The position numbers and the translations under genes are program-made. Below are positions 24,641-34,338 of a stretch of DNA of 38,517 nucleotides, in pieces (position 1 is the first letter of the stretch; each line of letters begins with the position of its first letter). Below the pieces are notes generated by a model that did no database searches, was not told the DNA's origin, and saw only the letters and a program-made list of their open reading frames with translations. The DNA comes from Mediterraneibacter butyricigenes (GTDB taxonomy: Bacteria > Bacillota > Clostridia > Lachnospirales > Lachnospiraceae): the NCBI RefSeq assembly GCF_003574295.1, contig NZ_BHGK01000005.1, positions 1 to 38,517 on the forward strand, written 5' to 3'.

Positions 24641-26035
24641 TTACTTGCCGGGAACTTCCTGTTCCTTCAGATAAGCCTCTTCTTTTTCAATGACTTCTTT
24701 CATCGCACGTTCTCCCGGTGCTCCGATGGTATTTCGCATCTCCACACAGGTCTTCATGCTGATTGCCTCATAGATATCTTCTTCAAATACCGGAGAAATC
24801 TTTTTCAGTTCTTCCAGAGACATATCATCCAGAGCAATCTTCCGATCAATACAATACAGCACAAGCTGTCCCACGATTCCATGTGCATCCCGGAATGGAA
24901 CTCCATGTTTTACCAGGTAATCTGCCGCATCCGTTGCATTGGTAAATCCGTGTTTTGCACTTTCTTCCATCCGGTCTTTTCGGAAGTTCATCGTCTTTAT
25001 CATGCCGGTAAACAAGGCAAGGCATCCTTTCGTGGTATCAATCGCATCAAAAGTCAGCTCTTTGTCTTCCTGCATATCTTTATTATAAGCAAGCGGGATT
25101 CCCTTCATCGCTGTCAAAAGAGACATCAGTGCTCCATAGACTCTTCCGGTCTTTCCTCTTACCAGTTCCGCGATATCCGGATTCTTTTTCTGCGGCATGA
25201 TACTGCTGCCGGTACTGTATGCATCATCAATCTCAACAAACTGATACTCATTGGAATTCCAGATGATCACTTCCTCTGAAAAACGACTCAGATGCATCAT
25301 GATCGTTGACAGAGCAGACAAGAATTCAATCAGATAATCTCTGTCTGCCACAGAATCCATACTGTTCAGAGTCGGTCCGTAAAAATCAAGAAGACTGGCT
25401 GTATACTCCCGATCCAACGGATAGGTCGTACCGGCAAGTGCTCCGGAACCAAGCGGACAGTAATTCATTCTCTCATAGATATCTTTCATTCGCTGGCGAT
25501 CCCGCTTAAACATCTCAAAGTAAGCGCCAAGGTGATGTGCCAGCGTAATCGGCTGTGCCTTCTGAAGATGGGTAAATCCCGGCATAAATGTGGCCGTATG
25601 CTCTTTCATCATTTTCAAAAGAACTTCCAGCAGTTCTCTTAACAGATAATCCACTTCCAGGATCTCATCTCTTGTATAAAGCTTCATATCCAGCGCAACC
25701 TGATCATTTCTGCTGCGGCCGGTATGTAATTTCTTTCCAACATCTCCGATCCGGTCGATCAGATTTGCCTCTACGAAGCTGTGAATATCCTCATACTCAT
25801 CTGTGATCAGAAGTGTACCTTCTTCCACATCCTTTAATATGCCTTTCAGACCGGCAATGATCTGATCTCTTTCTTCTTCCGTCAGAATCCCCTGTTTTGC
25901 AAGCATGGTTACATGCGCGATACTTCCGCGGATATCCTGCCTGTAGAATTTCTGATCAAAAGAAATGGAGGCATTGAAATTATAGACTAATTTATCGGTT
26001 TCTTTTGTGAAACGTCCACCCCACAACTGTGCCAT
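24641..26035 (-). CDS. argH: Argininosuccinate lyase
   Basis: Splits argininosuccinate into arginine and fumarate in the last step of arginine synthesis. The 464-residue fumarase/aspartase-superfamily protein has MAQLWGGRFTK at the start, HTGRSRNDQ near 104-112, the GFTHLQKAQP region near 153-162, and the signature GSSIMPQKKNPD at 276-287 holding the catalytic serine. Notably argG is not next to it. It is separated from asd by 115 bases and from queH by 92 bases, with no clear terminator in either gap. Confidence 0.97.
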   Translation of the reverse strand: MAQLWGGRFTKETDKLVYNFNASISFDQKFYRQDIRGSIAHVTMLAKQGILTEEERDQIIAGLKGILKDVEEGTLLITDEYEDIHSFVEANLIDRIGDVGKKLHTGRSRNDQVALDMKLYTRDEILEVDYLLRELLEVLLKMMKEHTATFMPGFTHLQKAQPITLAHHLGAYFEMFKRDRQRMKDIYERMNYCPLGSGALAGTTYPLDREYTASLLDFYGPTLNSMDSVADRDYLIEFLSALSTIMMHLSRFSEEVIIWNSNEYQFVEIDDAYSTGSSIMPQKKNPDIAELVRGKTGRVYGALMSLLTAMKGIPLAYNKDMQEDKELTFDAIDTTKGCLALFTGMIKTMNFRKDRMEESAKHGFTNATDAADYLVKHGVPFRDAHGIVGQLVLYCIDRKIALDDMSLEELKKISPVFEEDIYEAISMKTCVEMRNTIGAPGERAMKEVIEKEEAYLKEQEVPGK

Positions 26036-26127
26036 TTCTTTCTCTTCCCTTCTGCATCTTTCTGTAAAATCAAACTTTGTTCCTTAGTGTATCACAATCC
26101 CTCGTTTTCTGTCTACCCACATTTCTC

Positions 26128-26769
26128 TCAACTTTTTGTCTGAATTTTCCGTTCCCTTAAGGAAAATTCACAACCACAGTAATCCTGACGGTACAATCCA
26201 TACTCTGCCGAGAGCTCGATGGAACGTTTGTATCCTTCTTTTTTCTTAAAATCCGAGAAAAGATAGGCCGCGCCATATTCTTCGGCCAGCTTTCCGCCAA
26301 TCTCATTTAATTTCTGTGCATTTTTCATGGGACTGATCGACAGCGTAGTGGTAAAAAAGTCGAATTCTTTTTCTTTTGCCAGTTCCGCCGTCTTCCTCAG
26401 ACGCATCTCATAACAGGCAAAACACCGGACACCGCCTTCTTTTAACGCCTCCATTCCCTCTGCCATTTTATAAAATGCTTCTTTTTCATACACGCCTTCC
26501 AAAAAGGACACCGGATGAAGCGTCTTCATCCTTCGGATCAGGCCTTTCTGCTCTTCCACCCGTTTCCAGTATTCCTCTTCCGGGTAAATGTTTGGATTAT
26601 AATAAAAAACCGTAATCTCAAAATGGTTGGACAGATATTCCAGAACATAACTGCTACACGGTGCACAACAACTGTGAAGCAGAAGTTTTGGCACCTCTCC
26701 TCTTTCTTCCAGTTTTTTTATAACCTTATCCAGTTCTTTCTGATAATTAATCTTTGGAAGATTCTGCAT
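26128..26769 (-). CDS. queH: Epoxyqueuosine reductase QueH
   Basis: Catalyses the last step of queuosine synthesis, reducing epoxyqueuosine in tRNA; a non-cobalamin Fe-S alternative to QueG. The 213-residue protein (formerly DUF208) shows HSCCAPCSS with Cys34, Cys35 and Cys38, then RCFACYEMRL with Cys116 and Cys119, and a C-terminal YCGCEFS with Cys198 and Cys200. These match the family's cluster and metal ligands plus redox cysteines. AGAGG lies upstream of the ATG. No other queuosine gene is nearby. It is divergent from the ABC transporter genes across a 200-base gap. Confidence 0.92.
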   Translation of the reverse strand: MQNLPKINYQKELDKVIKKLEERGEVPKLLLHSCCAPCSSYVLEYLSNHFEITVFYYNPNIYPEEEYWKRVEEQKGLIRRMKTLHPVSFLEGVYEKEAFYKMAEGMEALKEGGVRCFACYEMRLRKTAELAKEKEFDFFTTTLSISPMKNAQKLNEIGGKLAEEYGAAYLFSDFKKKEGYKRSIELSAEYGLYRQDYCGCEFSLRERKIQTKS

Positions 26770-26969
26770 GAATTTTATTTCCTCTTTTCTTTATACATTA
26801 TTTTTCTTAGGTTATCGTGGCATCTGCGTTCCGCTTCGGTCAGTACAGGCACAGACTTTTGCCCGTTGTTTCGCGTAAAATATAGCCTGCATACTTCAGT
26901 TTCTTTCCACACACTCCATTTTTTTAGGAATACTATAAACTAGAACCATTCCAAAAAAGGAGGAAATGT

Positions 26970-27713
26970 ATGGAACCACTGATCCATCTGTCTCATGTTT
27001 CTTTTTCCTATCATACACCTGGCGGCGAAACACTGGCTTTATCTGATATAGATTTTTCTGTATATCCCGAGGAATTTCTGGCCATCGTCGGTCCCTCCGG
27101 CTGCGGAAAATCCACGCTTCTCTCCATTTTATCCGGACTTCTGAAACCGGAAAAAGGAGAACGTCTTGCATCTAACCTCACAATCGGCTACATGCTGCAA
27201 CGGGATCATCTCTTTGAGTGGCGCAGTATCTGGAAAAATGTAACCCTTGGACTGGAAATTCAAAAACGACTGAACGCCGAAACAAAAGTTTACGCACGCT
27301 CCCTGCTTAAAGAATACGGCCTGCTGCCTTTTGCTGACTCTTATCCTTCCGAACTTTCCGGTGGGATGCGGCAAAGAGCCGCCCTGATCCGCACGCTAGT
27401 CCTAAAACCGGACCTCCTGTTGTTGGATGAACCATTTTCCGCACTGGACTATCAGACCCGCTTAAATGTCAGCAACGATATCGGCCAGATTCTCCGCCAC
27501 TCGAAAAAGACCGCTATTCTGGTTACCCATGATTTGTCGGAAGCCATTTCCCTTGCTGACCGTGTCATCACCCTAAGTTCCAGGCCTGCCACGATCTCGA
27601 ACATCGTGCCGATTCAGTTTGAGCTTGACGAGGATACACCTCTGCACCGCAGAAACGCCCCGGAATTCAAACAATATTTCAATCTTCTATGGAAGGAGTT
27701 AAATCAGTCATGA
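26970..27713 (+). CDS. ABC transporter ATP-binding protein, NitT/TauT family
   Basis: A 247-residue ATPase of an importer. Walker A GPSGCGKST is at 41-49, the Q-loop reads MLQRDHLFEWRS at 75-86, the signature LSGGMRQR at 129-136, Walker B LLLLDEPFSALD at about 149-160, then VTHDLSEA. The Q-loop wording resembles YtlC/ThiZ-like members of the nitrate/sulfonate/taurine group, whose partners import small anions or vitamin precursors. The substrate cannot be fixed. AGGAGG precedes the ATG by six bases. The stop overlaps the start of the permease gene (ATGA). No substrate-binding protein is encoded next to it. Confidence 0.9.
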   Translation: MEPLIHLSHVSFSYHTPGGETLALSDIDFSVYPEEFLAIVGPSGCGKSTLLSILSGLLKPEKGERLASNLTIGYMLQRDHLFEWRSIWKNVTLGLEIQKRLNAETKVYARSLLKEYGLLPFADSYPSELSGGMRQRAALIRTLVLKPDLLLLDEPFSALDYQTRLNVSNDIGQILRHSKKTAILVTHDLSEAISLADRVITLSSRPATISNIVPIQFELDEDTPLHRRNAPEFKQYFNLLWKELNQS

Positions 27714-28501
27714 CCCAAATTTCTACTGAGCAACAAGCATATCTGCGCCACCTGAAAAAACACCGCATGATCGTTCAGTTTTTCCGTTTCTTTCTGCTCC
27801 TGCTCTTTCTTGGACTCTGGGAAATCTCTTCCGGAAATGGCTGGATCGATTCTTTTATTTTCAGCAGTCCTTCCAGAATCTTTCAGTGTTTTTTAACTAT
27901 GACAAAAGACCGTTTTATTTTCCCTCACATCCGAATTACTTTTCAGGAAACCATGATCAGCTTTCTTCTGGTTACATTTTTCGGAATTCTCCTGGCGATT
28001 CTGCTCTGGTCCAGTCAGAAATGTTCTGAAATTCTGGATCCCTACCTTGTGGTGCTGAACAGTCTCCCGAAGTCCGCCCTTGCCCCGCTTCTGATCGTAT
28101 GGCTGGGTGCCACCAAAACCACCATCATCGTCGCCGGAATGTCGGTGGCCATCTTCGGATGCATCTTAAATCTGTACACCGCATTTCTCTCCACAGATCC
28201 GGAAAAGATCTTCCTGATCTATACCCTGGGCGGCACAAAACTTCAAGTGCTGACCAAAGTCGTCATCCCCTCCAACGTAGGCTCCGTCATCAATGCCATG
28301 AAAGTCAATATCGGACTTTGTCTCGTGGGGGTGATCATCGGAGAATTTCTGGCTGCAAGACAGGGCCTTGGCTATCTGATCATCTATGCCAGCCAGACTT
28401 TCAAAATGGAATGGCTCCTTACCAGTCTGTGCCTGCTCTGCCTGATGTCTGCTCTGTTGTACAGCCTGATCAGGCTACTGGAGCAACGTGTAAGCCGATA
28501 A
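27710..28501 (+). CDS. ABC transporter permease, NitT/TauT family
   Basis: A 263-residue inner-membrane permease with about six helices and the BPD_transp_1 EAA-like loop around YTLGGTKLQVLTKVVIPSNV. LGLWEISSGNGWIDSFIFSSPS near the first helix is typical of SsuC/ThiX-like permeases. The start at ATG 27710 overlaps the ATPase stop and has AGGAG about 10 bases upstream; an earlier in-frame ATG at 27689 lies before that site. The gene converges on brnQ with only 30 bases between the stops and no obvious terminator. Confidence 0.9.
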   Translation: MTQISTEQQAYLRHLKKHRMIVQFFRFFLLLLFLGLWEISSGNGWIDSFIFSSPSRIFQCFLTMTKDRFIFPHIRITFQETMISFLLVTFFGILLAILLWSSQKCSEILDPYLVVLNSLPKSALAPLLIVWLGATKTTIIVAGMSVAIFGCILNLYTAFLSTDPEKIFLIYTLGGTKLQVLTKVVIPSNVGSVINAMKVNIGLCLVGVIIGEFLAARQGLGYLIIYASQTFKMEWLLTSLCLLCLMSALLYSLIRLLEQRVSR

Positions 28502-28531
28502 CAAAAAATAAATCTGCTCCTATACCGGCAT

Positions 28532-29890
28532 CTATCTGGATTTGTTTCCAGGCTTCCTGATTCTGGTGCTGATACACCCCACACTAAGTCCGAGCAGTGC
28601 CGGTATTACCCAACCGAATCCATACTCTGCCATAGGCAGATATCCTCTCACATTCTCCAGCATTTTCAGGATACTGACCGCCTCTTTCAGGGCTTCCGGC
28701 AGTGCCGTTACAAAGTCAAGACCTGCTGCCACCAATGTAAAAGCGGTAGTCCACTGATACACCACTTTTGCATTTCCAAACCATTTGCCAAAAATCGCCA
28801 GCAACGACAGTGTAATCGCCAGTGGATACAAAAACATCAGAACTGGCAGGGAATAGGTGATGATCGCATTCAATCCCAAATTGGCGATCAGAAAAGATCC
28901 GACACAAAAAAGAATCGCCCAGGTTCGATAGGACGGTCCATTTGGAAAAAGCTTTACAAATGTTTCTCCACAGCTTGTGATCAGCCCGATTGCCGTCTTT
29001 AAGCATGCCACGGTTACCATTCCTGCCAGAATCAGACCTCCTGTCTTTCCATAATAATGATGTGCAATCTGTAAAAATCCGATCCCGCCATTTTCTGCGA
29101 GAGGCAGAATTCCTCTGCTAGTCGCCCCTGCCATCGCCACACAGACATAAATGATTCCCATCAGCGCAGAACTGAACATGCCTGCTTTTACCGTATTTTT
29201 CGCCACATCTCCGGCAGATTTCACATCCAGGCTGCGAATTACATTGACCACAATGATTCCAAAAGCAAGCCCGGCAATGGCATCCATCGTATTATATCCT
29301 TCCAGAAATCCCTGAAAAAAAGGCTGACTTGCATAACCTCCAATGGGTATCACCTCCGTAATCTTTCCCATCGGCGAAAACATACAACGGATCAAAAGCA
29401 ACGCCAGCAACAACAAAAATAAGGGATTTAAGATTTTTCCGATCCAGGTCAGAATTTCTCCCGGTTTTAAGGAAAAATACAACACACACAGGAAAAACAA
29501 CAGAGAAAAAATCCCCTGAAACAACGTCTCATGATTTCCGTTCACATATTGTTCCATTCCCACAGTATAGGATACCGTCGCACATCTTGGAATAGCAAAA
29601 AAGGGACCGATCGTCAGATAACAGAGCATCGTAAAAAACACGCCATAGCGTCTTCCCACATTACATCCCAGTTCTAAAAGACCATCTTTTCTGCTGAGGC
29701 CCAATGCCGCCACTACCAGAAGTGGCAAACCTACTCCCGTAATCAGAAAACCTGCTGTGGCCAGCCATAGGTGTTTCCCTGCCATCTGCCCCATGGAAAT
29801 CGGGAAAATCAGATTCCCCGCTCCGAAAAACAGTCCAAACAACATACTGGATACACTCAGTAACTCCTGTTTTGTTAAATTCTTTTTCAT
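28532..29890 (-). CDS. brnQ: Branched-chain amino acid carrier, LIVCS (BrnQ) family
   Basis: A 452-residue, roughly 12-helix cation-coupled symporter for leucine, isoleucine and valine. The conserved start LFGLFFGAGNLIFPISMG is the family hallmark. The frame is open to 29926, but ATG 29890 is preceded by AAGGAG and gives the standard MKKNLTKQE N terminus. It starts 13 bases past the sbcC stop, so it is probably read from the sbcDC transcript; there is therefore no room for a T-box or other leucine-sensing leader of its own. Confidence 0.94.
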   Translation of the reverse strand: MKKNLTKQELLSVSSMLFGLFFGAGNLIFPISMGQMAGKHLWLATAGFLITGVGLPLLVVAALGLSRKDGLLELGCNVGRRYGVFFTMLCYLTIGPFFAIPRCATVSYTVGMEQYVNGNHETLFQGIFSLLFFLCVLYFSLKPGEILTWIGKILNPLFLLLLALLLIRCMFSPMGKITEVIPIGGYASQPFFQGFLEGYNTMDAIAGLAFGIIVVNVIRSLDVKSAGDVAKNTVKAGMFSSALMGIIYVCVAMAGATSRGILPLAENGGIGFLQIAHHYYGKTGGLILAGMVTVACLKTAIGLITSCGETFVKLFPNGPSYRTWAILFCVGSFLIANLGLNAIITYSLPVLMFLYPLAITLSLLAIFGKWFGNAKVVYQWTTAFTLVAAGLDFVTALPEALKEAVSILKMLENVRGYLPMAEYGFGWVIPALLGLSVGCISTRIRKPGNKSR

Positions 29891-29903
29891 ACTGTTTTGC
29901 TCC

Positions 29904-32900
29904 TTAACTAATCTGCCACCGGACATTGCTTCCGCTTTCTGTCTTTTCCACGATCAGTTGGTCTTCAATCTCCTGCTTCAGTTCTGATACATGAGAAATG
30001 ATTCCAATCAGCTTGGAACCTCCTGCCAGTTGCTGCAATACTTTTACCGCCTGATTCCTGGAATGTTCATCCAGAGAACCGAATCCTTCGTCGATAAACA
30101 GAATATCCAGATTGATGGCCGCCGAGCTCTCCTGTATCTGATCTGCCATTCCAAGCGCCAGGGATAACGCAGCCATAAAAGATTCTCCGCCTGACAGGGT
30201 TCTGATCTCCCGCTCTTTTCCGGTTACATTTGAATAAACCATCAGATCCAGTCCTCTATTTTTTCCAATACCGGCTTTTTCCAGATCACAGAGTCTCAGT
30301 TCATACTGTCCCGCCGACATCTGATAGAATTTCTCATTGGCACTGTATAAGATCTGTTCCAGGTAATATCGCTGCACGTAGGTCTCGATATCCATTCTCG
30401 CCCCGGAAACCTTTCCCGCAAGCGTCAGGTACAGATGGCTGACCGCCTGTAATTCCTTTAACAGTTCCTGTCTTTCCGCCAATTTGGGATTCAGTGTATG
30501 ATAGACCGTTTGATCTGTCTCGTACATCCGGCGGAGTGTCTGAAAATCTTCCCCGGACAGCTGCGCTTTTTTCGTCTGGATTTCTTTTTGTTCCAGTAAT
30601 GCATCCCTGTCCGGGCGTTTTTTTCCTTCCAGACTTTCCTTTGCCGTTTTTAATGCCGCTTCCAGAGCAGACGCCGTTTTCGCCGCTTCCCTCGCCTCTT
30701 TCTGATACTCTGTTCCTTGTATTCTTGTATACATTTCCGTCAGATTTTTCCAGGTTTTTTCCGACTTTCCGGAAGCGGTCAGCATCTCTTCATACCGCTT
30801 CTGAAGTTCTGTCGATCTTTCCTTTTCCAGTGGCAGACGATTTTCAAATTCTTTCAGAAGGGTTTCCTTTTCTTCTTTCTCCGATCGAAGCTGTTTTTCT
30901 GTCTTCTCCTGTTTCTCATACTGTTCCCTGGCCGTCTCTGTTTTTCTCTTCTGAAGATTCAGATGTTTTAGAGCCGATTCTCTGTACTCGAAAATGTTTT
31001 CTTTTTCCAGTTCTTCGATTCGCTCCCTGACTTTCTCATACTCCGTTTTTAAACGCACCCGTTCTTCTGCCAGAGTTTTCTGTTCTGTCTCCTGTCGCTC
31101 TTTTTCTTCTTCCAGTTCCTTTAACTTTTGTTTTGCCTGTCGTGCAGACTGAAGCTGTTCCCGGATATTTTTCCTTTCCTCGTTCAGCTTCTGTGCCTCT
31201 TCTTTCAACCATTCTTTGCCTTTTCCCGCTGTATAAAAAACGCCCTGATTTCTCAGTTCCTCCTGTTTTAGCAATCGCTCTGCTTCTTTTGCCTGCTGAT
31301 GACTCTCCAGCTTCGCCGCTTTTTCAGACTCCTTTGCCATCTTCTTCTGTGCTTCTTGAACCTGATCCTGATACTGTTTCACCTGTTCTCTGGTCAGCTC
31401 TTCCTCTTCCGGCTCCAGGATACAGGGAGATGGATGTGTCAGGGAACCACAGACCGGACACGGACTTCCGGGAATCAGTTTTTCCTTTGCCAGAATCCCT
31501 GCCTGCGCATCAAAAAAACGGCTCTGAATTTCCAGAAACTGCTGATTCTTTATCAGATACTGCTCTCTTGCTTTTTCATAACACTTTCGCTGCTCCTCAA
31601 GTTTCTCTTTTCCCTGAAGACATTCTATTTCCAGTGTTTCAAGCAGCATTGCATCTTTCTTCCGGTTCTCATAGATTTCCCGTTTTAACTTCCATTGTTC
31701 TGCCAGAACTTCTGCCTGTGCTGTCGCTTCCTGAACTTCTTTCCATTGTTCCGTTTCTTTCTTCTGTTCTTCCTGTTGCTTTAAAAGAAGCGCTTCCTTT
31801 TCTTCCAGTTCTTTGTTCTGTGTCTGACAGTTCTTCTCTTTCGTTCGATTCTCCGAAAGTTCTTCCAGAATCTTCAATGCTTGATGTACCTGTTCCTCTG
31901 TTTTGGCAAATGTATTTGCCTCACTCTGCCATCGGGTCTTGCTTTCCGTCAGCTGCCGCTCTGCCAGCTCCAGATTCTCTTTTAATCCCGGCAGCAGTCG
32001 TTGCAGCTTTTCCATACTTTTTTCAATCGTTTCTTTACGCTTTAATACTTCTTCATACTGTTCCCAGGCATTTTTTATCTCCCAGGCCGCAAGGATCTCA
32101 GCACCTTTTTCTTCCTTTTCTGCATCTTCTTTCAGCCTTTGATTCTGTCTTTCTTTTTCTGTTTTCACCTGTTCATACTGAACGAATCTTTTTTCGGTCT
32201 CCTCTCCCTGTACCCAGGCAGTTTCCGCGCGATTTCTTTCTTCCTCAGCCATTTTCCATGCAAGCTCTGCCTCTTTCTTTTTGTCTGACAGCCAGCCGTT
32301 CATCCCTTCCAGCCGCTCCATCAATTCTTCCAGGTCCACGATGGAAAGCTGATCGGATTTCAGGATTTTCTCCTTTAGTTCCCGCAATCGTTGCAGATTT
32401 TCACGCTGTTCTTTTTCCGCTTCCTGTAGATTGCCCTGTGTCTCCGACACCTCAGCTCCTTGGTTCTTCAACGTTTTTTGAGGATCTTCCAACGCAGGTA
32501 ATACAAGATGACCGATCTCCGCCTGACAGAATGTTTTCAGAATCCCAAGATTTTTTTCCTTCTCCCGTTTCCGCTCTCCCAGGTCCTCTACAATCTGTTG
32601 ATACCGGTCTGTATGAAACAGTTTTCTGAAAATCGGTTTCTTATCTTCGGATTTTGCCCGCAGCAGTTCCATAAATTCTCCCTGTGCGATCATCGCGATC
32701 TGCATGAACTGCTCCCTGGTAAGCCCCACGATCTCTTCTATTTTTTTCTGTGCTTCTTTCTGCGGATATTCTGTCCCGTCCGGCATCCAGAGGGTCAGCG
32801 ACGCCGATACATCCACCATGCCCTTTCCGCGCTGTTTGGGACGGATGTGCTTTGGGATCCTGCGAACGGTGTATTCGGCCTCACGCTCCCCTTCTTTTTC

Positions 32901-33155
32901 CAGAAACACAAATTCTACAAAAGGCTCTGCTTGCGGATCTGCATACTGACTTTGAAGTTCTGTGCCCTCTTTTCTGTTCATCACAGAACTTGCCTGTCCG
33001 TAAATTGCAAAAACCATTGCGTCAAAGATCGTCGTCTTTCCTGCTCCCGTGTCACCCGTAATCAGAAACAGATTTTGATTCGGTACCGTAAAATCAATGA
33101 CAGTCTTTTTTCCATAAGAACCGAAAGCCTGCATGGTAAGTCTCACCGGTTTCAT
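29904..33155 (-). CDS. sbcC: Exonuclease subunit SbcC (Rad50-like)
   Basis: ATPase partner of the SbcD nuclease, which opens DNA hairpins and processes ends. The 1083 residues have Walker A GDTGAGKTT at 34-42, two long coiled coils rich in Glu, Lys and Gln (about 190-540 and 590-880), a zinc-hook CPVC at 566-569, and in the C-terminal lobe the signature LSGGESF near 987 and Walker B LDILFIDEGFGSLD near 1020. The ATG overlaps the sbcD stop by four bases. The Glu/Lys bias of the coiled coils creates long open frames on the opposite strand, which I consider artefacts. Confidence 0.97.
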   Translation of the reverse strand: MKPVRLTMQAFGSYGKKTVIDFTVPNQNLFLITGDTGAGKTTIFDAMVFAIYGQASSVMNRKEGTELQSQYADPQAEPFVEFVFLEKEGEREAEYTVRRIPKHIRPKQRGKGMVDVSASLTLWMPDGTEYPQKEAQKKIEEIVGLTREQFMQIAMIAQGEFMELLRAKSEDKKPIFRKLFHTDRYQQIVEDLGERKREKEKNLGILKTFCQAEIGHLVLPALEDPQKTLKNQGAEVSETQGNLQEAEKEQRENLQRLRELKEKILKSDQLSIVDLEELMERLEGMNGWLSDKKKEAELAWKMAEEERNRAETAWVQGEETEKRFVQYEQVKTEKERQNQRLKEDAEKEEKGAEILAAWEIKNAWEQYEEVLKRKETIEKSMEKLQRLLPGLKENLELAERQLTESKTRWQSEANTFAKTEEQVHQALKILEELSENRTKEKNCQTQNKELEEKEALLLKQQEEQKKETEQWKEVQEATAQAEVLAEQWKLKREIYENRKKDAMLLETLEIECLQGKEKLEEQRKCYEKAREQYLIKNQQFLEIQSRFFDAQAGILAKEKLIPGSPCPVCGSLTHPSPCILEPEEEELTREQVKQYQDQVQEAQKKMAKESEKAAKLESHQQAKEAERLLKQEELRNQGVFYTAGKGKEWLKEEAQKLNEERKNIREQLQSARQAKQKLKELEEEKERQETEQKTLAEERVRLKTEYEKVRERIEELEKENIFEYRESALKHLNLQKRKTETAREQYEKQEKTEKQLRSEKEEKETLLKEFENRLPLEKERSTELQKRYEEMLTASGKSEKTWKNLTEMYTRIQGTEYQKEAREAAKTASALEAALKTAKESLEGKKRPDRDALLEQKEIQTKKAQLSGEDFQTLRRMYETDQTVYHTLNPKLAERQELLKELQAVSHLYLTLAGKVSGARMDIETYVQRYYLEQILYSANEKFYQMSAGQYELRLCDLEKAGIGKNRGLDLMVYSNVTGKEREIRTLSGGESFMAALSLALGMADQIQESSAAINLDILFIDEGFGSLDEHSRNQAVKVLQQLAGGSKLIGIISHVSELKQEIEDQLIVEKTESGSNVRWQIS

Positions 33156-34312
33156 GCGTCCACCTCCCCTGTCTGATTCACAACCTCTTTCAGAATTGCT
33201 TCCTCCGATGCATTTAACTCTCCCAGAAATGCCTCACACATCTGATAGGGATTTAATTTTAAGGCTTCTCTTTTCTGCCCGTTCTCCTGATACTTCGCCA
33301 TCCTCTGTATCTCCCGTCTGATCTCCAGAAGATTCGGGAAGGCATGAAGCAGCCGTTCTTTCATATCGACCACATCCAGATCCACTTTATCTTCCAGAAC
33401 AACCGTCACATAGTCTGCACACTCCTGTGACAGCACCTGTTCCAGCGTTCCTTTTAAGATCTTCACCTGCCGAAGCGGCTTTAACGGCAGACGCTGAATC
33501 TGTGGCGGTTCTCCTTTTTCTTTCAGCTCCACCATTACAATACTCTTTTCCTGCCCGGCTTCACTGACCGAATAAGCCAGTGGCGTTCCACAGTAACAAA
33601 TGGTGTCTTTTCCCACATTCATTGGCTTATGAATATGCCCCAGCGCAACATAATCAAAAGGATCCAACAGATCTGTTTTGACCTGATCAATGTTGCCCAC
33701 CGTACAGATTTCCGAATCCATTCGCTCTATCTGATCTGCTATGGTACCTGACGGCAGATAAAACTGATGGCTGACCAGCACATTTCTCCGGTTCTCATCG
33801 ATCTTCTCCCTGGCGATCAACCGGCGTAAACTCTCGTCATAAGTCAGATTATTTCCTTCTTTGTCCGTTCCTACAATCTGTTTGATCATCGATGGTTTCA
33901 CAAAAGGCAACAGATAGAACACTACGTCTCCGTATTCATCGTGGCAAAGTACTTTCTCGATCTGCTCCCCTTCTTTCATCGGTGGATTTCCGATCATATA
34001 AAGATTCTGACCGGACAAAATCTTCCGAAATGTATTCACTCTCGGTGCGCTGTCGTGATTCCCGCTGATCATCATGCAGACCGCCTCCGGTACCGCTTGT
34101 TTTAAACCGGTAATAAACCAGTCAAACAGTTCCACAGCTTCTGCCGAGGGCACCGCTTTGTCATAGATATCTCCGGCGATCACGATGGCATCCGGTTTTT
34201 CCTGTTTTGCACAGGATATAATCTGATGAAATATATAAGTCTGATCTTCTTTCAGATCCCGGTTAAACAACCGGATTCCTATATGAAGATCCGATAAATG
34301 AAATATCTTCAA
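33152..34312 (-). CDS. sbcD: Exonuclease subunit SbcD (Mre11-like)
   Basis: A 386-residue metallophosphoesterase, the nuclease of the SbcCD complex. Motifs in order: KIFHLSDLHIG (Asp8, His10), AGDIYDKAVPS, SGNHDSAPRV and GHIHKP. The start is TTG at 34312: it gives the family's usual first residue before KIFHLSD and has a strong AGGAGG seven bases upstream. The only ATG in frame (34339) lies on the -10 box of the promoter and before the ribosome site, so it cannot be used from that promoter. sbcC follows with a four-base overlap. Confidence 0.96.
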   Translation of the reverse strand: MKIFHLSDLHIGIRLFNRDLKEDQTYIFHQIISCAKQEKPDAIVIAGDIYDKAVPSAEAVELFDWFITGLKQAVPEAVCMMISGNHDSAPRVNTFRKILSGQNLYMIGNPPMKEGEQIEKVLCHDEYGDVVFYLLPFVKPSMIKQIVGTDKEGNNLTYDESLRRLIAREKIDENRRNVLVSHQFYLPSGTIADQIERMDSEICTVGNIDQVKTDLLDPFDYVALGHIHKPMNVGKDTICYCGTPLAYSVSEAGQEKSIVMVELKEKGEPPQIQRLPLKPLRQVKILKGTLEQVLSQECADYVTVVLEDKVDLDVVDMKERLLHAFPNLLEIRREIQRMAKYQENGQKREALKLNPYQMCEAFLGELNASEEAILKEVVNQTGEVDA

Positions 34313-34338
34313 GTGTTTTCCTCCTCTGATATAAAACA

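Noticed and set aside
26770-26969. Divergent queH/ABC spacer inspected for a preQ1 or TPP riboswitch
   Set aside because: No conserved riboswitch core could be recognised; only AT-rich sequence and the two ribosome sites are clear.
28502-28531. Terminator between the ABC permease and brnQ
   Set aside because: The 30-base gap has no stem with a U tract; a short CTGGA/TCCAG pair just inside brnQ lacks one as well.
31133-32629. 498-codon open frame on the plus strand opposite sbcC
   Set aside because: It lies antisense to the Glu/Lys/Gln-rich coiled coil of SbcC. That codon bias produces few stops on the other strand, and the predicted protein is low-complexity Ser/Pro/Leu with no family pattern.
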